Assembly (NCBI RefSeq): GCF_918797505.1
Contig: NC_092794.1
Coordinates: forward strand, 62,543,167 to 62,607,166
DNA length: 64,000 nucleotides
Origin: Bemisia tabaci
Lineage: Eukaryota > Arthropoda > Insecta > Hemiptera > Aleyrodidae
Direction of reading: 5' to 3'
The translations under genes were made by a program, and so were the position numbers. The notes under the pieces were generated by a model. It saw nothing but the letters and a program-made list of their open reading frames with translations. It made no database searches and was not told where the DNA came from. This document shows positions 11,803 through 23,291 of this stretch, piece after piece (position 1 is the first letter of the stretch; every line of letters starts with the position of its first letter).

Positions 11803-12395
11803 CAGTGGCGACGCAGGTTTCCGATGAATCGATTAATCTGCCAATCAGATCTATGGAGAAGGATCGATTATCACGGCGAACTCCGGAATGATCGATTCTT
11901 CACCATAGCATCAAATGGGAAAATACCGATAATCGATTATCACGCCTCGCCACCGCTTCAGATTCTCTTGAAGTGACGTCACTCTCAACCGAGGCTGAGT
12001 CGGTGCAAGGCGCTGGATAGACAACCTCACCGACGGGAGGCATAATCATTTAAATGAAGGCGCATCATATTAAACGCGCAACAAATCAACTCGCGAGGAA
12101 AAACAAGCAACGAATCGATTCATCTGCCAATCAGATCTATGGAAAAGGATCGATTATCAGGGCGGTCGCAACGAACACCGGAATGATCGATTCTTCCCCA
12201 TAGCTTCAAATAGGCAAATATCGATAATCTATCATCACGCCATGCCACCGCTACAGATTCTGTTGAAGTGACGTCATTCTCAACCGAGGCGGTGCAAGGC
12301 GCTGGGTAGACAACCTCACCGACGGGAAGCATAATCATTTAAATGAAGGCGCATCATATTAAACGCGGAGCAAATCAACTCGCGAGGAAATGCAA
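11803..12395. repeat. ~290-bp tandem duplication carrying a hAT-type MITE
   Basis: Bases from about 11822 to 12107 are repeated at about 12108-12395. Each unit holds a family-F MITE arm pair (CTGCCAATCAGATCTATGG ... CCATAGC) followed by the same unique flank (TTGAAGTGACGTCA, AGACAACCTCACCGACGGG, AATCATTTAAATGAAGGCGC). Unit 2 lost about 8 bp and gained about 9 bp relative to unit 1. The first MITE begins CAGTGGCGACGC at 11803. The second lost its outer left end at the junction. Confidence 0.85.
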
Positions 12396-12960
12396 GCGCT
12401 TCCTCGGCGACGCGGCGCGTCAAATTTGATTTGTCGACTCGGCAATGGTGGAGAGAGGCGCAGCTCATCGAAACACCTTCATTCGCACTGTCAAGCTCTC
12501 GCTCCCCCACGACTCGGCTCTCCTACATCTCTCGAGTGAACTCCAAATTAACTTTTCCTTTTTGAACTCGATCAGCAGGGCTTTGAAATCGCGAAGGAGC
12601 ACTCGCGCTGCTCGCGATCACTCGCGCTTCTCGCGATCACCGAAGCGCGAGCCTACGAGACTCCCGGCTCCGCGCTTTGTGGAGGGATGAAAAAATATAA
12701 ACAAATAAAATAATTGGGGAGGAGTTGGAGACGCGCTTCGTTCTCCTTATCTGAAGCTCGGATCTCGTGTCGGAATGTCTCATGGTACGAGGATTCCTCC
12801 TTCCAAACCGCATACAGAATCTTCAACGAGAAGCTTCTTCGATTTCTTCATTCACTGTTAAGGTGAATCTTCAGCGACGCGAAGGATACATTTTTTCCGT
12901 GCATGAAAATGGAACCGTTATGAACTCTCTCGGATTTTTTTCAAGTGGTACGTAAATTAT
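12396..12960. promoter_or_regulatory. GC-rich, CpG-containing block; possible promoter
   Basis: Unlike its surroundings, 12400-12760 is rich in CG dinucleotides, with tandem CTCGCGATCACTCGCGCTTCTC-like units near 12600-12640. It lies about 550 bp before the first recognisable exon of KChIP-like gene 1. A GTACGT donor-like site follows at 12953. No frame here joins in phase to the exon at 13509. It could be the promoter of one transcript form or of another gene, and this is only suggestive. Confidence 0.25.
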
Positions 12961-13041
12961 TGAGGCTCTTCCTATTCCTCTGTGGAACTTTCAAGAATTC
13001 TCTTAGAATGTCTGAATCATGTCTTGAAAATGATGTCTACT

Positions 13042-13296
13042 CTGCCAAGCTAAGGAAGAACGCCGTATGAACATTCGTTGCTAAATTTCCCTCGACAAAA
13101 CATGTATTTCCGACGACATCCATACATATTTTTCCTTGAAATTTTCAGATATTTTAGATTAAATTGCGTACAAAATTGTCTGAAACTTTTGGAAAATTAT
13201 ATTAGCAATTTTCCCAGTAAATTCGGTTTTCATCGGAGGAAACTTGGCAATGCCGGAAGGCTCATACGGCGTTCCTCCTTAGCCTTAGCACGGCAG
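13042..13296. mobile_element. 4-bp-TSD MITE family A, copy 2
   Basis: Starts CTGCCAAGCTAAGGAAGAA, ends TTAGCACGGCAG, and is flanked by TACT on both sides (13038-13041, 13297-13300). Confidence 0.85.
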
Positions 13297-13508
13297 TACT
13301 GCTGTTGGTTGAAAATGACCATGAAAATGGGTCATAATGAAGATGACCTTATCTTTGCGTAAAGGTGGTCCGGCAGCCTTCGTTTCGATTTTAATGTCAC
13401 ATTATGATTATTCTATAAATTGGAATTTGTTCGGATTAGGTATTTTATAATTTATTTTGCGACTCTTTTTACCAATCAAATAATCATTTCGTTTATTTAA
13501 TTTTGCAG

Positions 13509-13578
13509 GAATGCCCTGGAGGGCTCGTCCACGAAGATGCTTTCAAAGACATCTACGCTAAATTTTTTCCACACGGAA
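13509..13578 (+). CDS. KCNIP-like: KChIP-like gene 1, exon a (EF1 region)
   Basis: Follows acceptor TAATTTTGCAG in phase 0 and encodes [20 protein letters not shown] then PHG plus one base. The CPGG sequence replaces a working first EF loop, as in all neuronal calcium sensors. Donor is GTGAGT at 13579. In gene 2 the corresponding segment is not a separate exon. Confidence 0.85.
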
Positions 13579-13779
13579 GTGAGTATTTACTGTAATTGAA
13601 TATTTTATTAAACTCAACAGTTAAAATTTTGATTGTAAACCCTTGCAAGAATCTGTTTTCTGAGTGATGATATTTAATTTTCATTAAATATTGAAATTTT
13701 TATAATGTCGTGTCAAAGGCCGCCTTTGTACTCCCTCAATCATATTGCAAGCATGAGAATTCAGTCAGCCTTGAAGCCA

Positions 13780-13920
13780 TCAGAGACAGGCGTCGGATAC
13801 AACTATTCGTGTTTCTTGGATGTCCATGTTGCATGCAGAAATATTGAAGGCGTTTTGATAGCTCATGACGCGTCGCGTCGCATCGCGCTGTTACGTTGCA
13901 TTCCAAGCCGCCTCTGAACG
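13780..13920 (+). repeat. Diverged dispersed repeat (family I)
   Basis: Contains GATACAACTATTCGTG, a GGATGTCCATGTTGCAT block and AAATATTGAAGGCG, matching 15890-16024 and the complement of 48212-48356. It ends in a CG-rich tail (ACGCGTCGCGTCGCATCGCG). No clear termini. It could be a SINE or MITE fragment. Confidence 0.55.
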
Positions 13921-14920
13921 CGTCCTTTTTATTACTACTCTAAGCCTCTCTCATTGGTTAATTAAACTATTTTGAGTTTTTGGTTTTTTTTTAATTTTCT
14001 AGGAAACGCTTTTCCTGCTGAAATTCTTTGGGAAAAATGTCAAAATTCAATGTTCTGGTGCGACACAAAAAAATGCTAGAGTGGATCTGCGTCTTGTTAA
14101 TACTGCCTTTTTAGATAAATCCGTTTTGCCCAATGACATCCAGCTTACAATGATGATGGTACTTGATTTCCGTGTGACGGTCCATTTGTAAACGTTTCAC
14201 CTATTTTTTTCGATGTAACAAAAATATCACGTAACAGCTTCATGCACTGGGTCATCTTCTTCAATAATACGTGTGAAGAACCTAAATCTGTCGTGCCAAG
14301 ACCAAATGCCTCACAAACATCTAGACGTTGCCAAATTTCCTCATATGAAATACAATTTTTCCAGAGCTTTCGCGGAATATTCGTCGCCAGCTAATCCAAA
14401 ATAGTTGGAAAGCTTCAAGAAAAACATTTACCAATCGCATCAAAGATCAAATCATTATTGGGGGGTAAAAAGTCAGAGGTCCTTGGGAAATTCCATTGTT
14501 TTTGAAAATTCCATTCCAATTCCAGTCCATTGGGCTGTTCATCGTGGCAACAGAGATGTATGCACCTTCATTCAGCAATCGATTCACGTTCACAAAATTG
14601 GTCTACGACGTGACATTGCCGCCGCACGCAAACTAAGCCATATTTCAAAGTTGACGGGAGACGATATCAATTTATGAACAATCGGTGGTTACCCTAGAAC
14701 ATGTGGTCTACCACGCCTGTCCCGAAAACACTGTCGTGAACTCCGCCCCAAACCTGGCTTTTCCGATGACTATATATCGCTCATAGCGTTGAGAGGCTGG
14801 TCAGTTCCATACCCGATGCTGATATGAGGCAATCGACTGATTTAGTGGCTACGTCATACGTTACATATCTCAGTGAGATGGCTCCATCATGAACAGACAA
14901 TTCAGCTTTCCGCGTTTGTG

Positions 14921-15007
14921 CCACACTATTTTGCTGGGAAACTTTGAACTTTGAACTTGAAACTTGTTGAGCATATTGGCCTTGTTTCCCGTCGTAAAAT
15001 AGTGTGG
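14921..15007. repeat. Short hairpin
   Basis: CCACACTATTTTGCTGGGAAAC is mirrored as GTTTCCCGTCGTAAAATAGTGTGG with a loop of about 40 bp. The loop contains three GAACTT repeats. Confidence 0.6.
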
Positions 15008-15889
15008 ACCTAGCATTATTTTACCACATTGTCTACTGCTGTTTGATAAATAGACCTCAATTTTAAGGCATCAAAAATCTGGTGACTGCACTTTCTATAG
15101 TGAAAGTATCTGCGATCCGTTTTCGAAAGAAATTTTCGGAAATGTCTCGTTTAGCAGGTTCGATTTCATCGAGTAACATATACTTATCATGAAATTTAGT
15201 GTTTGAAGCTTGTTACTTCAAAGGTTTACTCGACGGTTCAATTGCGTTTCCATATTACAAATTGAAGGAAATAACCGTTTTTTAAAAACGCTATGGCGGG
15301 CGCCATTCATCGAGTTAGTGCTGACTATTCATTTATTTGTTTCATCAATCATTGAAGCCCGCATCTACCTCGGTTGCTCTGTGTGCATCATTGATGAGAT
15401 CAAGATGGAAGAAACGTGCTCTCTCGAAATGTCACTCACCGCGTTTTTCTAACGACATTGACTGTTTTTTCAGTGCCCCGTCAATAGTTACGATTGATGA
15501 AAGACTCCTGTGTTATTACATCTTTCTTTCCTAGGGTCCCGGATATTATGTGTGTCATCCCGCAACTCAAGCCTATCCCAATTACGATGAAACAATTAGC
15601 CGATATCGTCACAAAATTGCCAACCTCTTCAAGTATACTATTTTCTAATAAGTAAAGTTAAAACATTTAGGATGATGAGAATGGAAGTTGATTAGAATTC
15701 AAAAGGAGCTAATGAATCTAATCGATCGTTAATTATCAAAAGAAGTTTGAAAGGATTTGAAAATATCGAGTCGAAAGGAGTTTTTCAGGAACCAAATTAG
15801 TTTAAAATATAGTTAGAATAATGATTGCCATAATTGTAAAATTAAAAGTAGCCATTATTGTAAAATTAATAGAGCAAAGGAAAGTACGC

Positions 15890-16024
15890 GCATTGATGAC
15901 GGCGTAGAGATACAACTATTCGTGCTTGATGGATGTCCGTGTTGCATCTGCAAAATTGAAGCCGCTCTAGCGCGCAGCGTGAATTCTCAATGCTCCGCTT
16001 TGTGCTAATGCTACCATTGACGTG
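15890..16024 (+). repeat. Dispersed repeat family I
   Basis: The block GGCGTAGAGATACAACTATTC through GCTACCATTGACG recurs in reverse orientation at 48212-48356 and in diverged form at 13780-13920. All of these lie in introns of the KChIP-like genes. Confidence 0.7.
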
Positions 16025-16932
16025 TCGTTATTGGGAGGGAAGTTGAAAAACGAGGCCGGTTGAAGTTTTTCCTATCTTAGGCTGTATTGACACTCGACTT
16101 TTTCTTTTATTTTTTTCAATTTGACGTCTGATTTTCTTTTCAGGATAAACATAGACTTTTATCTAAGGCTCTCATATGAGGCCCCCGTATAACCGTATAA
16201 CGTGCTCTGAAGGTTGATTAATCAATTTCAGCAGTAGTAGTACATGTACTGTGTTGAATTCATGCATGAATTCAACACATTCAAAACATTTTAGGAGCAA
16301 CAAGAAACAGAAAATTGAATTTGTGTATGTTAAAGGATGAGCGAGAAATAAAGTATGAAAGTAGTAGGAATAAGAAAGAAAATCAAGGTTTCGATCTCAA
16401 AGTTCTGTAAAATTTAAGAATTTTTGCCTAATAATTAATTTCGATGGTATAAGGCCAAAAAGTTGAAGGATCAACATTTAGTTGATAAATATGAAAATTC
16501 ATTTTCATAGTATTTTGATTGGTACAGTTGCTCTGCTCCGCTCGGTTCAGCACCATTAGTATGTCACTTTTTTCCATTTTCAGGGGTGGACGAAATCCTC
16601 ATGAAAAACAGGAAAACAAAACAACTTTAACAAAAAGTATAGAAGTGTGCGAGAACTGAGGGCAGATACATAACGAAAAATGTAGATTTCTCAATGAGCA
16701 ACCATTATAAAAGATTATTCAGTGAGAATAGGACACCAACTACTACGAGTCTACGAAGCTCCGAAATGAACGCGACAGAGGTTAATGCCCGCCAGAATTC
16801 AGTCACTCATAGAAACGGGAACGAATCCAAGCACTCGCTGCAGAAATCGCTAAGACCATAACGTCGCTCAGTGGCTCATTACAATTTGCTCGAGTCCATT
16901 CTCAACAACAGGTTCAAGTTAATAGGGTATTA

Positions 16933-17137
16933 CTGCCGCGCTAAGGGAGAACGCCGTATGAACATTCGACAGTTGCCAAATTTCCTTCGATAAAATGTTT
17001 ATTTTTGAGGAAATTTATGCATATTTTTTCCTGAAACTTTCAGAAATTTTAGATTAAATTGCGTAAAACATTGTATGCAAATTTTGGAACCAGACATTCA
17101 CAATTTTCTCATACGGCGTTTTTCCTTAGCCCGGCAG
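16933..17137. mobile_element. 4-bp-TSD MITE family A, copy 3 (internally deleted)
   Basis: Termini CTGCCGCGCTAAGGGAG and CCTTAGCCCGGCAG are flanked by ATTA on both sides. At 205 bp it lacks about 50 bp of the right half. Confidence 0.85.
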
Positions 17138-17535
17138 ATTAGTGAGGTCGTCCTCATGGTCGTTCCATGCATGGTCGTGCAGCTTAAAGAAGATTCACTC
17201 TAATTTAAAGGGAGGTTTTAGTAAGTCTTTAACGCATCATCATGGAAAGGACATTTTTGTGTACCTCGAGCAAATTTCAATAGGGAAAGCTGAGGAGAAG
17301 AAACAGAGAAAAGAGATAGATTCTTATAAGAAATTACAATGATTTGGCACTAAAAAATTGTACAAAGCAACATAAATAAGTCTATGCTTTTGAGAAAAGT
17401 GAAGATAAGTTCTACCTTACCTCCATATAATCTTTTGTTACATTTTTTACCGTGGCATTTAAATCATTGTGGGGCCTTTGTAGGATTCCATCCCTCTCAT
17501 TGAACCGAGATCACATGGTTCTTAGTTTAAGAATT

Positions 17536-17791
17536 CTGCCGTTCTAAGGAAGAACGCCGTATGAGCCTTTAGGCGTTGCCAAATTTCCTTTGATAAATCA
17601 CGAATTCATAGGAATATTTATAAACATTTTTTCCCGATTTTTCAGAGAATCTCGTTCGTAATTTAGGTAATCCAAATAGTGTAAAAATTTCAAGGAAAAA
17701 TATTGATAACTTTCCTTAAAAATAAACATTATACCTGAGGAAATTTGGCAACTCTCGGATGTTCATGTGGCGTTTTTCCTTAGCACAGCAG
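17536..17791. mobile_element. 4-bp-TSD MITE family A, copy 4
   Basis: Termini CTGCCGTTCTAAGGAAG and CCTTAGCACAGCAG. Exact AATT duplication at 17532-17535 and 17792-17795. Confidence 0.85.
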
Positions 17792-20096
17792 AATTCAGCT
17801 AGCTTTCATATAAGACGCCTCTGGGACAGGAGAGAGTATCGTCATGCGATACATGGAAGACCAGTAGGTTGATTATTGAAGTTGATAGACAAAGCAATAG
17901 ACAAAGAAGACAAAAAGGATATGGAGGGATCCTATTGGTGGAAGCGGTTGGTTGCGATGGACAAAGGACGTAGGTAATAGACTAATTAACAGCAACCCAC
18001 GAGAGACCCGATAGTTAGTCCATGATTTACCCCCTTGGTCTATAAGAACCAACCATTTCAACCAATAGGATCGCTCTATACTCCTTATGTCTGGTTTTTC
18101 TATAGCTTTGTCTATAAATTTCAATAATCGGCCCGCAGGGCACTGAGAGCATGTCGATGATGGTGAAACTGTCCAACTCTTTACCTCGATTCTTGACAGT
18201 TTTGAATTAGCTGCGTAAAAGAGAATATCTCGTTTTTTCTCTCATGATGTCTAATAGTTAAACTCATTTTGAAAAGTGTTTGCAGACTATTGAAGAATAT
18301 CTTTTTGTTTCTATCTCAAAGAATTATTACCCTCCAACCGTCCAAACTAAGGAACGTAACAGTGTTATTGACCCTCTAAAAAATTGCGTTTTCCAAAATG
18401 AACCCTAATAAATGCATCCTTTTAGTCTCGCCGTCTCGGTCAGTATCGGAGAGAGGACCGTGGCATTTTGAACAGACTTAATTATTTTTTGTCAATTTAG
18501 AAATTTCAACATTCAAAAGAAATTTTCACGACCAATGAAACTGACTCATTTTAGAGAGAGTCCCATGGAATGCTTCCGGTTGCCAACAGAGTTCTCTCTT
18601 CCAGCCAGCCCACCGTGCGCGAAGCAGTAATCATCCTCAACATTCCTAAAATTGCATATTCCGAAAAGACCGTGTAAAGATCACGCACTGTAGCTATGTG
18701 CATTGGAAGAATGCAGTGTTGCCACGTCTTCCCGCGTATTTCATAAGAATCTCACCATGGTTCCCTACACTATCGTGACCATGTTCAAGTGTTTCACTTA
18801 TTCATTTAAAGGTCGTGTGCCGCACAGGTGACTAGGGAGCTTGTCAAATATAGATATTATAAATTTTGTCGATGACACGCAAGTTGTTCTTTATGATAAC
18901 TCACGCACACATGAATTGGAATCAAATCGTTTAGTTTTATCGCGTTCGTGTATAAGTGACATTTAAATCAATTTACGGAGACACTTTTTTCGATGATATC
19001 AGTACGATGCTTATAACTATATTTATATTAAAAATTCAAACGGGTGCACCTCTTAAGGGGCCAGAGTGGACATGGCCCTCCTTGAATCGGACATCTGTTT
19101 GAAGGGACGTCTCTTTAAAAACAAACAGAAATACCGTTTGTATAGCAAGGAGATTTCCTGTAGATTCGACGAGAATTCTCGTCGCGTATTATCAATTGGA
19201 ACATCTATTGACCTGATCGAAATTTTCCTCCGTGTATCAGCTGCTCTTCCCCCGCAAGAAAAGAAAATCTACAAAATATAAAGTATCTAAAAATCTGTGC
19301 GTCTCCAGAATAAAGTCTTTATTCATCGAATAAAGGAATGAGAAAAAGAGAAAAAAATTGAAATCTTTTTGGAGGATAATTAGTACGGTTGAATCGTCCG
19401 TTGGCATTTGGCTACACTTGCATGCACGCAGCCTTAAAATGCATCTACAAGAGGCCGGCTTTCAAAAATTTTCCCGAGGAATCCACCCGAAACCCTTTTT
19501 TGCATTGGGTAGACTTAAACTCATTCTGGAGAACTGGGGATCAGACCGCCGTGAAACAATTTCTCTGGCTACGTCACTTGACAAGGGGAAAGTTGTTTAG
19601 TATTTATCCTTCCTATGAAAATACAATATCCCGTGTATTTAAAGTAAAGAGTGTGCCGACGTTGTTTATAAGAGAAAGGAATCTATTAGCTTTTACTTTT
19701 GCATGAAATATGGCAGCTTCCTATAAAGAATGGGAATTTATCGAGTAAACTTTATACTGCCCTAAGTTTAAGTTGGGTCGTTACGGGAGAAAATGGTGTT
19801 GGTTGATCGTGCATTTTACTACTTCAGAGTTATTATATTTATTTTTAATCATTAATAATGGGGTGCATTCAAACAGAATCAACTTAACATCAGCATCAGA
19901 CGTTGCCTAATCCTGTTATGTTTCGTTTTTGTCACAGGAAGACCAATCGATATAATTTCTTGAAACTTTCGATCGGAAACTCTCAATCTTTTTAATGCAA
20001 AACTTGATCCCTCTGTTCACGTAGAGCGGTACGCATTTTATGGACGGGGACCCCTAATTTGTATCCAAAAATTTGTAAATTATACCTGCAATCATT
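17792..20096. other. Intronic stretch without recognised features
   Basis: Only short frames without domain signatures were seen. The imperfect inverted pair TTGATTATTGAAG...TTTCAATAATCGG spans about 17869-18131, with AGACAAAGCAATAGAC mirrored near 18100. It may be a diverged hairpin element. Confidence 0.4.
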
Positions 20097-20349
20097 CTGC
20101 CGGGCTAAGGAAAAACGCCGTATGAGCCTTCAGGCGTTGCCAAATCTTCTCCAATAAAAATCGAATTTACTGAGAAAATTGTGCATATTTGTTTCCAAAA
20201 TTTTCACACAATGTTTTACGCAATTTAATCTGAAATGTCTGAAAGTTTCAAGGAAAAATGAGCATAAGTGTCTTCGAAAATAAACATTTTATCGAAGGAA
20301 ATTTGGCAACTGTCGAATGTTCATACAGCGTTCTTCCTTAGCACGGTAG
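20097..20349. mobile_element. 4-bp-TSD MITE family A, copy 5
   Basis: Termini CTGCCGGGCTAAGGAAAA and CCTTAGCACGGTAG, with an exact CATT duplication on both sides. Confidence 0.85.
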
Positions 20350-20388
20350 CATTGCAGCCCTAACTTAAGCGGGTTTTTCAGGATTGTT

Positions 20389-21844
20389 TCGTCACCTTCC
20401 GGCCAAAGTATCACAGGCGCCATGCAATATTTCACAACTTCCGCCGCCATTTTATTTTTTATAGAGAAATTGTTCAACGAAGCGGTCCGGAAACACTGAA
20501 ATTTCATTGTGTTGCTTATAAAATTCAGCAACATTTTCAAACAGATTCAACCAACAATTTCTCTGTAGAGAAATAAAATGGCGGCGGAAAGAGCCTCGCC
20601 AAGTTTAGCCCCTTTTTTTTATACCCGAGTTGGTCAACGAGACAAGGCTCAAACGAAAGCTTATGGTAAGGCAAACTTCCATGCAAAGTTTCAACTTGAA
20701 GTGACCCCTCGTTTAGGCTGTACAGCGTTGCCAATTTTCCAGTTTCATGTGCTAAAATCAAGGATATCGGACTCTTAGTCCGGTGCATAAGTAGACTAGT
20801 ACACCCGAGTTGGTCAACAGGACAAGGCTCAAACAAAAGCTTATGGTAAGGCAAACTTCCAGGAAAAGTTTCAACTTGAAGTGAAACCTCGTTTAGGCTG
20901 TACAGCGTCGCCAATTTTTCATTTTTATGCGTTATACTCACGAAATACTGAATCATCATGGTTCAACAGACTAGTATACCCGAGTTGGTCAACGAGACAA
21001 GGCTCAAACAAAAGCTTATGGTACGGCAAACTTCCATGCAAAGTTTCTACTTGAAGTGACCCCCCGTTTAGGCTGTACAGCGTCGCCAATTTTTCAATTT
21101 TATGCGCTATACTCACGAAATACTGAATCATCATGGTTCAACAGACTAGTAGACCCGAGTTGGTCAACGAGACAATGGCTCAAACGAAAGCTTATGGTAA
21201 GGCAAACTTCCAGGAAAAGTTTCAACTTGAAGTGAAACCTCGTTTAGGCTGTACAGCGTTGCCAATTTTCCATTTTTATGCGCTATACTCAAGGAATCCT
21301 GGCCAACGAGGTTTCACTTCAAGTTGAAACTTTTCCTGGAAGTTTGCCGTACCATAAGCTTTCGTTTGAGCCTTGTCTCGTTGACCAACTCGGGTATACT
21401 AGTCTGTTGAACCATGATGATTCAGTATTTCGTGAGTATAGCGCATAAAAAAAATGAAAAATTGGCGACGCTGTACAGCCTAAACGAGGTTTCACTTCAA
21501 GTTGAAACTTTTCCTGGAAGTTTGCCTTACCATAAGCTTTCGTTTGAGTCTTGTCCCGTTGACCAACTCGGGTGTACTAGTCTACTTATGCACCGGACTA
21601 ATAGTCCGATATCCTTGATTTTAGCACATGAAACTGGAAAATTGGCAACGCTGAACAGCCTAAACGAGGGGTCACTTCAAGTTGAAACTTTGCGTGGAAG
21701 TTTGCCTTACCATAGGCTTTCATTTGGGCTTTGTCCCGTTGACCAACTCGGGTATAAAAAAAGGGGCTAAAAAACACCACTTTTTGGCGAGGCTCTTTTA
21801 AAACGTCGCATAGCGCTTGTGATACTTTGACCAGAAGGTGACGA
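20389..21844. mobile_element. 1.46-kb foldback element of family C with expanded centre
   Basis: The left end TCGTCACCTTCCGGCCAAAG is mirrored at the right end (CTTTGACCAGAAGGTGACGA). A short copy of the same family at 52014-52289 is only 276 bp. Here the centre is replaced by a large inverted array (20621-21755). A TA follows the right end. The left flank is TT rather than TA. Confidence 0.8.
20621..21755. repeat. Seven ~175-bp units, four forward then three inverted
   Basis: Each unit begins CCCGAGTTGGTCAACRRGAC, continues CTCAAACRAAAGCTTATGGT, a block around GTTTCAACTTGAAGTGA, then GGCTGTACAGCGTYGCCAA, and ends ACTAGT. Forward units start near 20621, 20801, 20976 and 21151. Inverted units occupy about 21305-21397, 21398-21575 and 21576-21755. 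Two spacer types occur. Type a (GGATATCGGACTCTTAGTCC, near 20760 and 21600) and type b (AATACTGAATCATCATGG, near 20945, 21120 and 21415) sit in mirrored positions, except for one extra forward unit. Frames across the units are by-products. Confidence 0.9.
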
Positions 21845-22133
21845 TATTTTAAACAAAACATTGAGGCATCGTCTTTTTTTTCTCGACATTTTATAGAAAG
21901 CTGCTAGTTTGGCAAAGCCCGGAATTTCGCAGGAGCTCTCCGCAAAAGTGGTAGTTCAGGGCTTACGCAGTTTCTTCAAACTTAAAAACACACCAGTTCT
22001 AAGGTCAGGCAACTTGTATTGTAACATCTCGCGGAGAAGAATTCATTGATGCGTCAATTCTCATCCAAGCGCACCGATCGTAAATCTCTTTCTTTTCTTT
22101 TTTCCTAATGCTGATCGTTTTTTTTTGTTTCAG

Positions 22134-22204
22134 ACTCGAATATGTATGCCCACTATGTGTTCAAGGCGTTTGACGTCAACTGTAGCGGGGCAATTAGCTT
22201 CAAA
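22134..22204 (+). CDS. KCNIP-like: KChIP-like gene 1, exon b (EF2)
   Basis: Follows a strong acceptor (TTTTTTTTGTTTCAG). The carried base plus AC makes N, then SNMYAHYVFKAFDVNCSGAI and SFK. The EF2 loop DVNCSGAISFKD is completed by the first codon of the next exon. Donor is GTAAGC. Confidence 0.88.
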
Positions 22205-22504
22205 GTAAGCGTTCCTCTACTATTTTCCACCACTATATCCTATTAATTATTTTCATTTATTCAGTTTTTCCCTTCTATTCATATTTTACGTAACATGGAT
22301 AAAATAAAGAATCATTCATGAAGAATACGTCAGTATATTTTACTGATTAGTACTTTTTTTCTTTTATTCTTCAACCACTTGATTTCCTCATTGATGGCGA
22401 AGGGGCAATACCACTTATCTGCAAACTAACAATTTTGCAGGCCGAGGAAAAAACCTCGCAATAAGAAATAGTTGTAATAATGCATCTCAAAATTTGAACA
22501 CACA

Positions 22505-22510
22505 CACTGG

Positions 22511-22546
<36 letters not shown>

Positions 22547-22757
22547 ACATTGGATCTAGAGTCCAGACTCTTAAAAACATTGACAATAAAAAGGACTCTT
22601 GACTCAATCAGATTTAAGCTTTAATCAAAAGGAAATCCGCTCAAATTAAGGGGCTTGGTTCTTGATTTAAGCTTAAATCTGATTGAATCAAGAGTATTTT
22701 TTCTTGTCGATGTTTCTAAGAGTCTGGACTCTAGATCCAATGTGTTTTTTTCCAGTG
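22505..22757. mobile_element. CACTG-ended hairpin MITE with A-tract
   Basis: CACTGGAAAAAA at the left and TTTTTTTCCAGTG at the right bound a long stem: CACATTGGATCTAGAGTCCAGACTCTTA is mirrored at 22705-22745, and GATTTAAGCTT pairs internally. An A-run of about 35 fills 22511-22545. It lies in intron 2 of gene 1 and is non-coding. Confidence 0.75.
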
Positions 22758-23129
22758 CAGATTGGCTGCCCTTTTCGGCCCAAACTTTATTCGCGAGGCG
22801 TCGGTGAAGGCCTGATAGATTTTCGGAGTTTCACACCTGTCTAATACTCTCGCTATACAGGTACTCAAGCGTTGAACTTTGAACTTAACTTTTACCTCAA
22901 CCGATTACATTGTTAGTTAGACGAGCATCAAGTCATTTGAACTGATCTGTCAGTAAACCAAGTCAAGTGGCGCTTTTGATGACAGAGAGCCCTCAAACAG
23001 GTGTTGGAAAGAGGTTAAAAAGTTATCAAAGCCTGCAGATTGTAGTGTAACGGTACACTTTTTTGCTCGCTATTGATCCTGGAGGTACTGCGGGGAGGTA
23101 TTAAAGGATGCAATTTTAAACTGTTGCAG

Positions 23130-23291
23130 GACTTGTTATTAACCTTATCAACTTTGCTCAGAGGATCGACCTACGAGAAGCTGCGATGGGCGTTCAAGTT
23201 GTACGACATCAACGGCGATGGCTGTATAACCCGCTCGGAACTCGGCGAGATCGTGGTCGCCATCCACGAGCTTATGGGTAAAAAACACCAA
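23130..23291 (+). CDS. KCNIP-like: KChIP-like gene 1, exon c (EF3)
   Basis: Acceptor AACTGTTGCAG, phase 0, 54 codons: D-LLLTLSTLLRG, EKLRWAFKLYDINGDGCITR, then SELGEIVVAIHELMGKKHQ. The first residue D supplies position 12 of the EF2 loop. The exon has higher GC than the introns. Donor GTAAGT at 23292. Confidence 0.92.

Larger units (their letters stand above)
13579..22133 (+). other. Gene 1 intron 1 (8.6 kb), repeat-filled
   Basis: The intron holds a dispersed-repeat fragment at 13780-13920, a hairpin at 14921-15007 (CCACACTATTTT mirrored), a related repeat at 15890-16024, three family-A MITEs and the large foldback at 20389-21844. Stretches 14000-15890, 16030-16930 and 17800-20090 hold nothing I recognise. 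An exon-like segment near 15535-15650 follows a good acceptor (TTTCTTTCCTAG) but matches no family I know. Confidence 0.7.

Noticed and set aside
12767..12955. 62-codon frame ending near a GTACGT donor, possible first exon of gene 1
   Set aside because: The phase at the donor does not match the phase-0 start of the exon at 13509, and the expected R-Y-R-P core segment would still be missing.
14405..15660. Short frames and an exon-like segment (GPGYYVCHP...) after a good acceptor near 15535
   Set aside because: Does not join in phase to any recognised exon and matches no family known to me. Kept only as a note in the intron entry.
20621..21755. CRISPR-like appearance (regular ~175-bp repeats)
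   Set aside because: Units are too long, the spacers are repeated rather than unique, half of the units are inverted, and the context is a eukaryotic intron.
20537..21861. Several overlapping open frames of 64-140 codons with repeated peptides on both strands
   Set aside because: They are frames through the seven-unit inverted array. The same peptides recur because the DNA repeats, and they cross the foldback structure.
22505..22550. Poly-A run as an mRNA tail of a retrocopy
   Set aside because: It is internal to a MITE with CACTG ends and no cDNA-like sequence precedes it.
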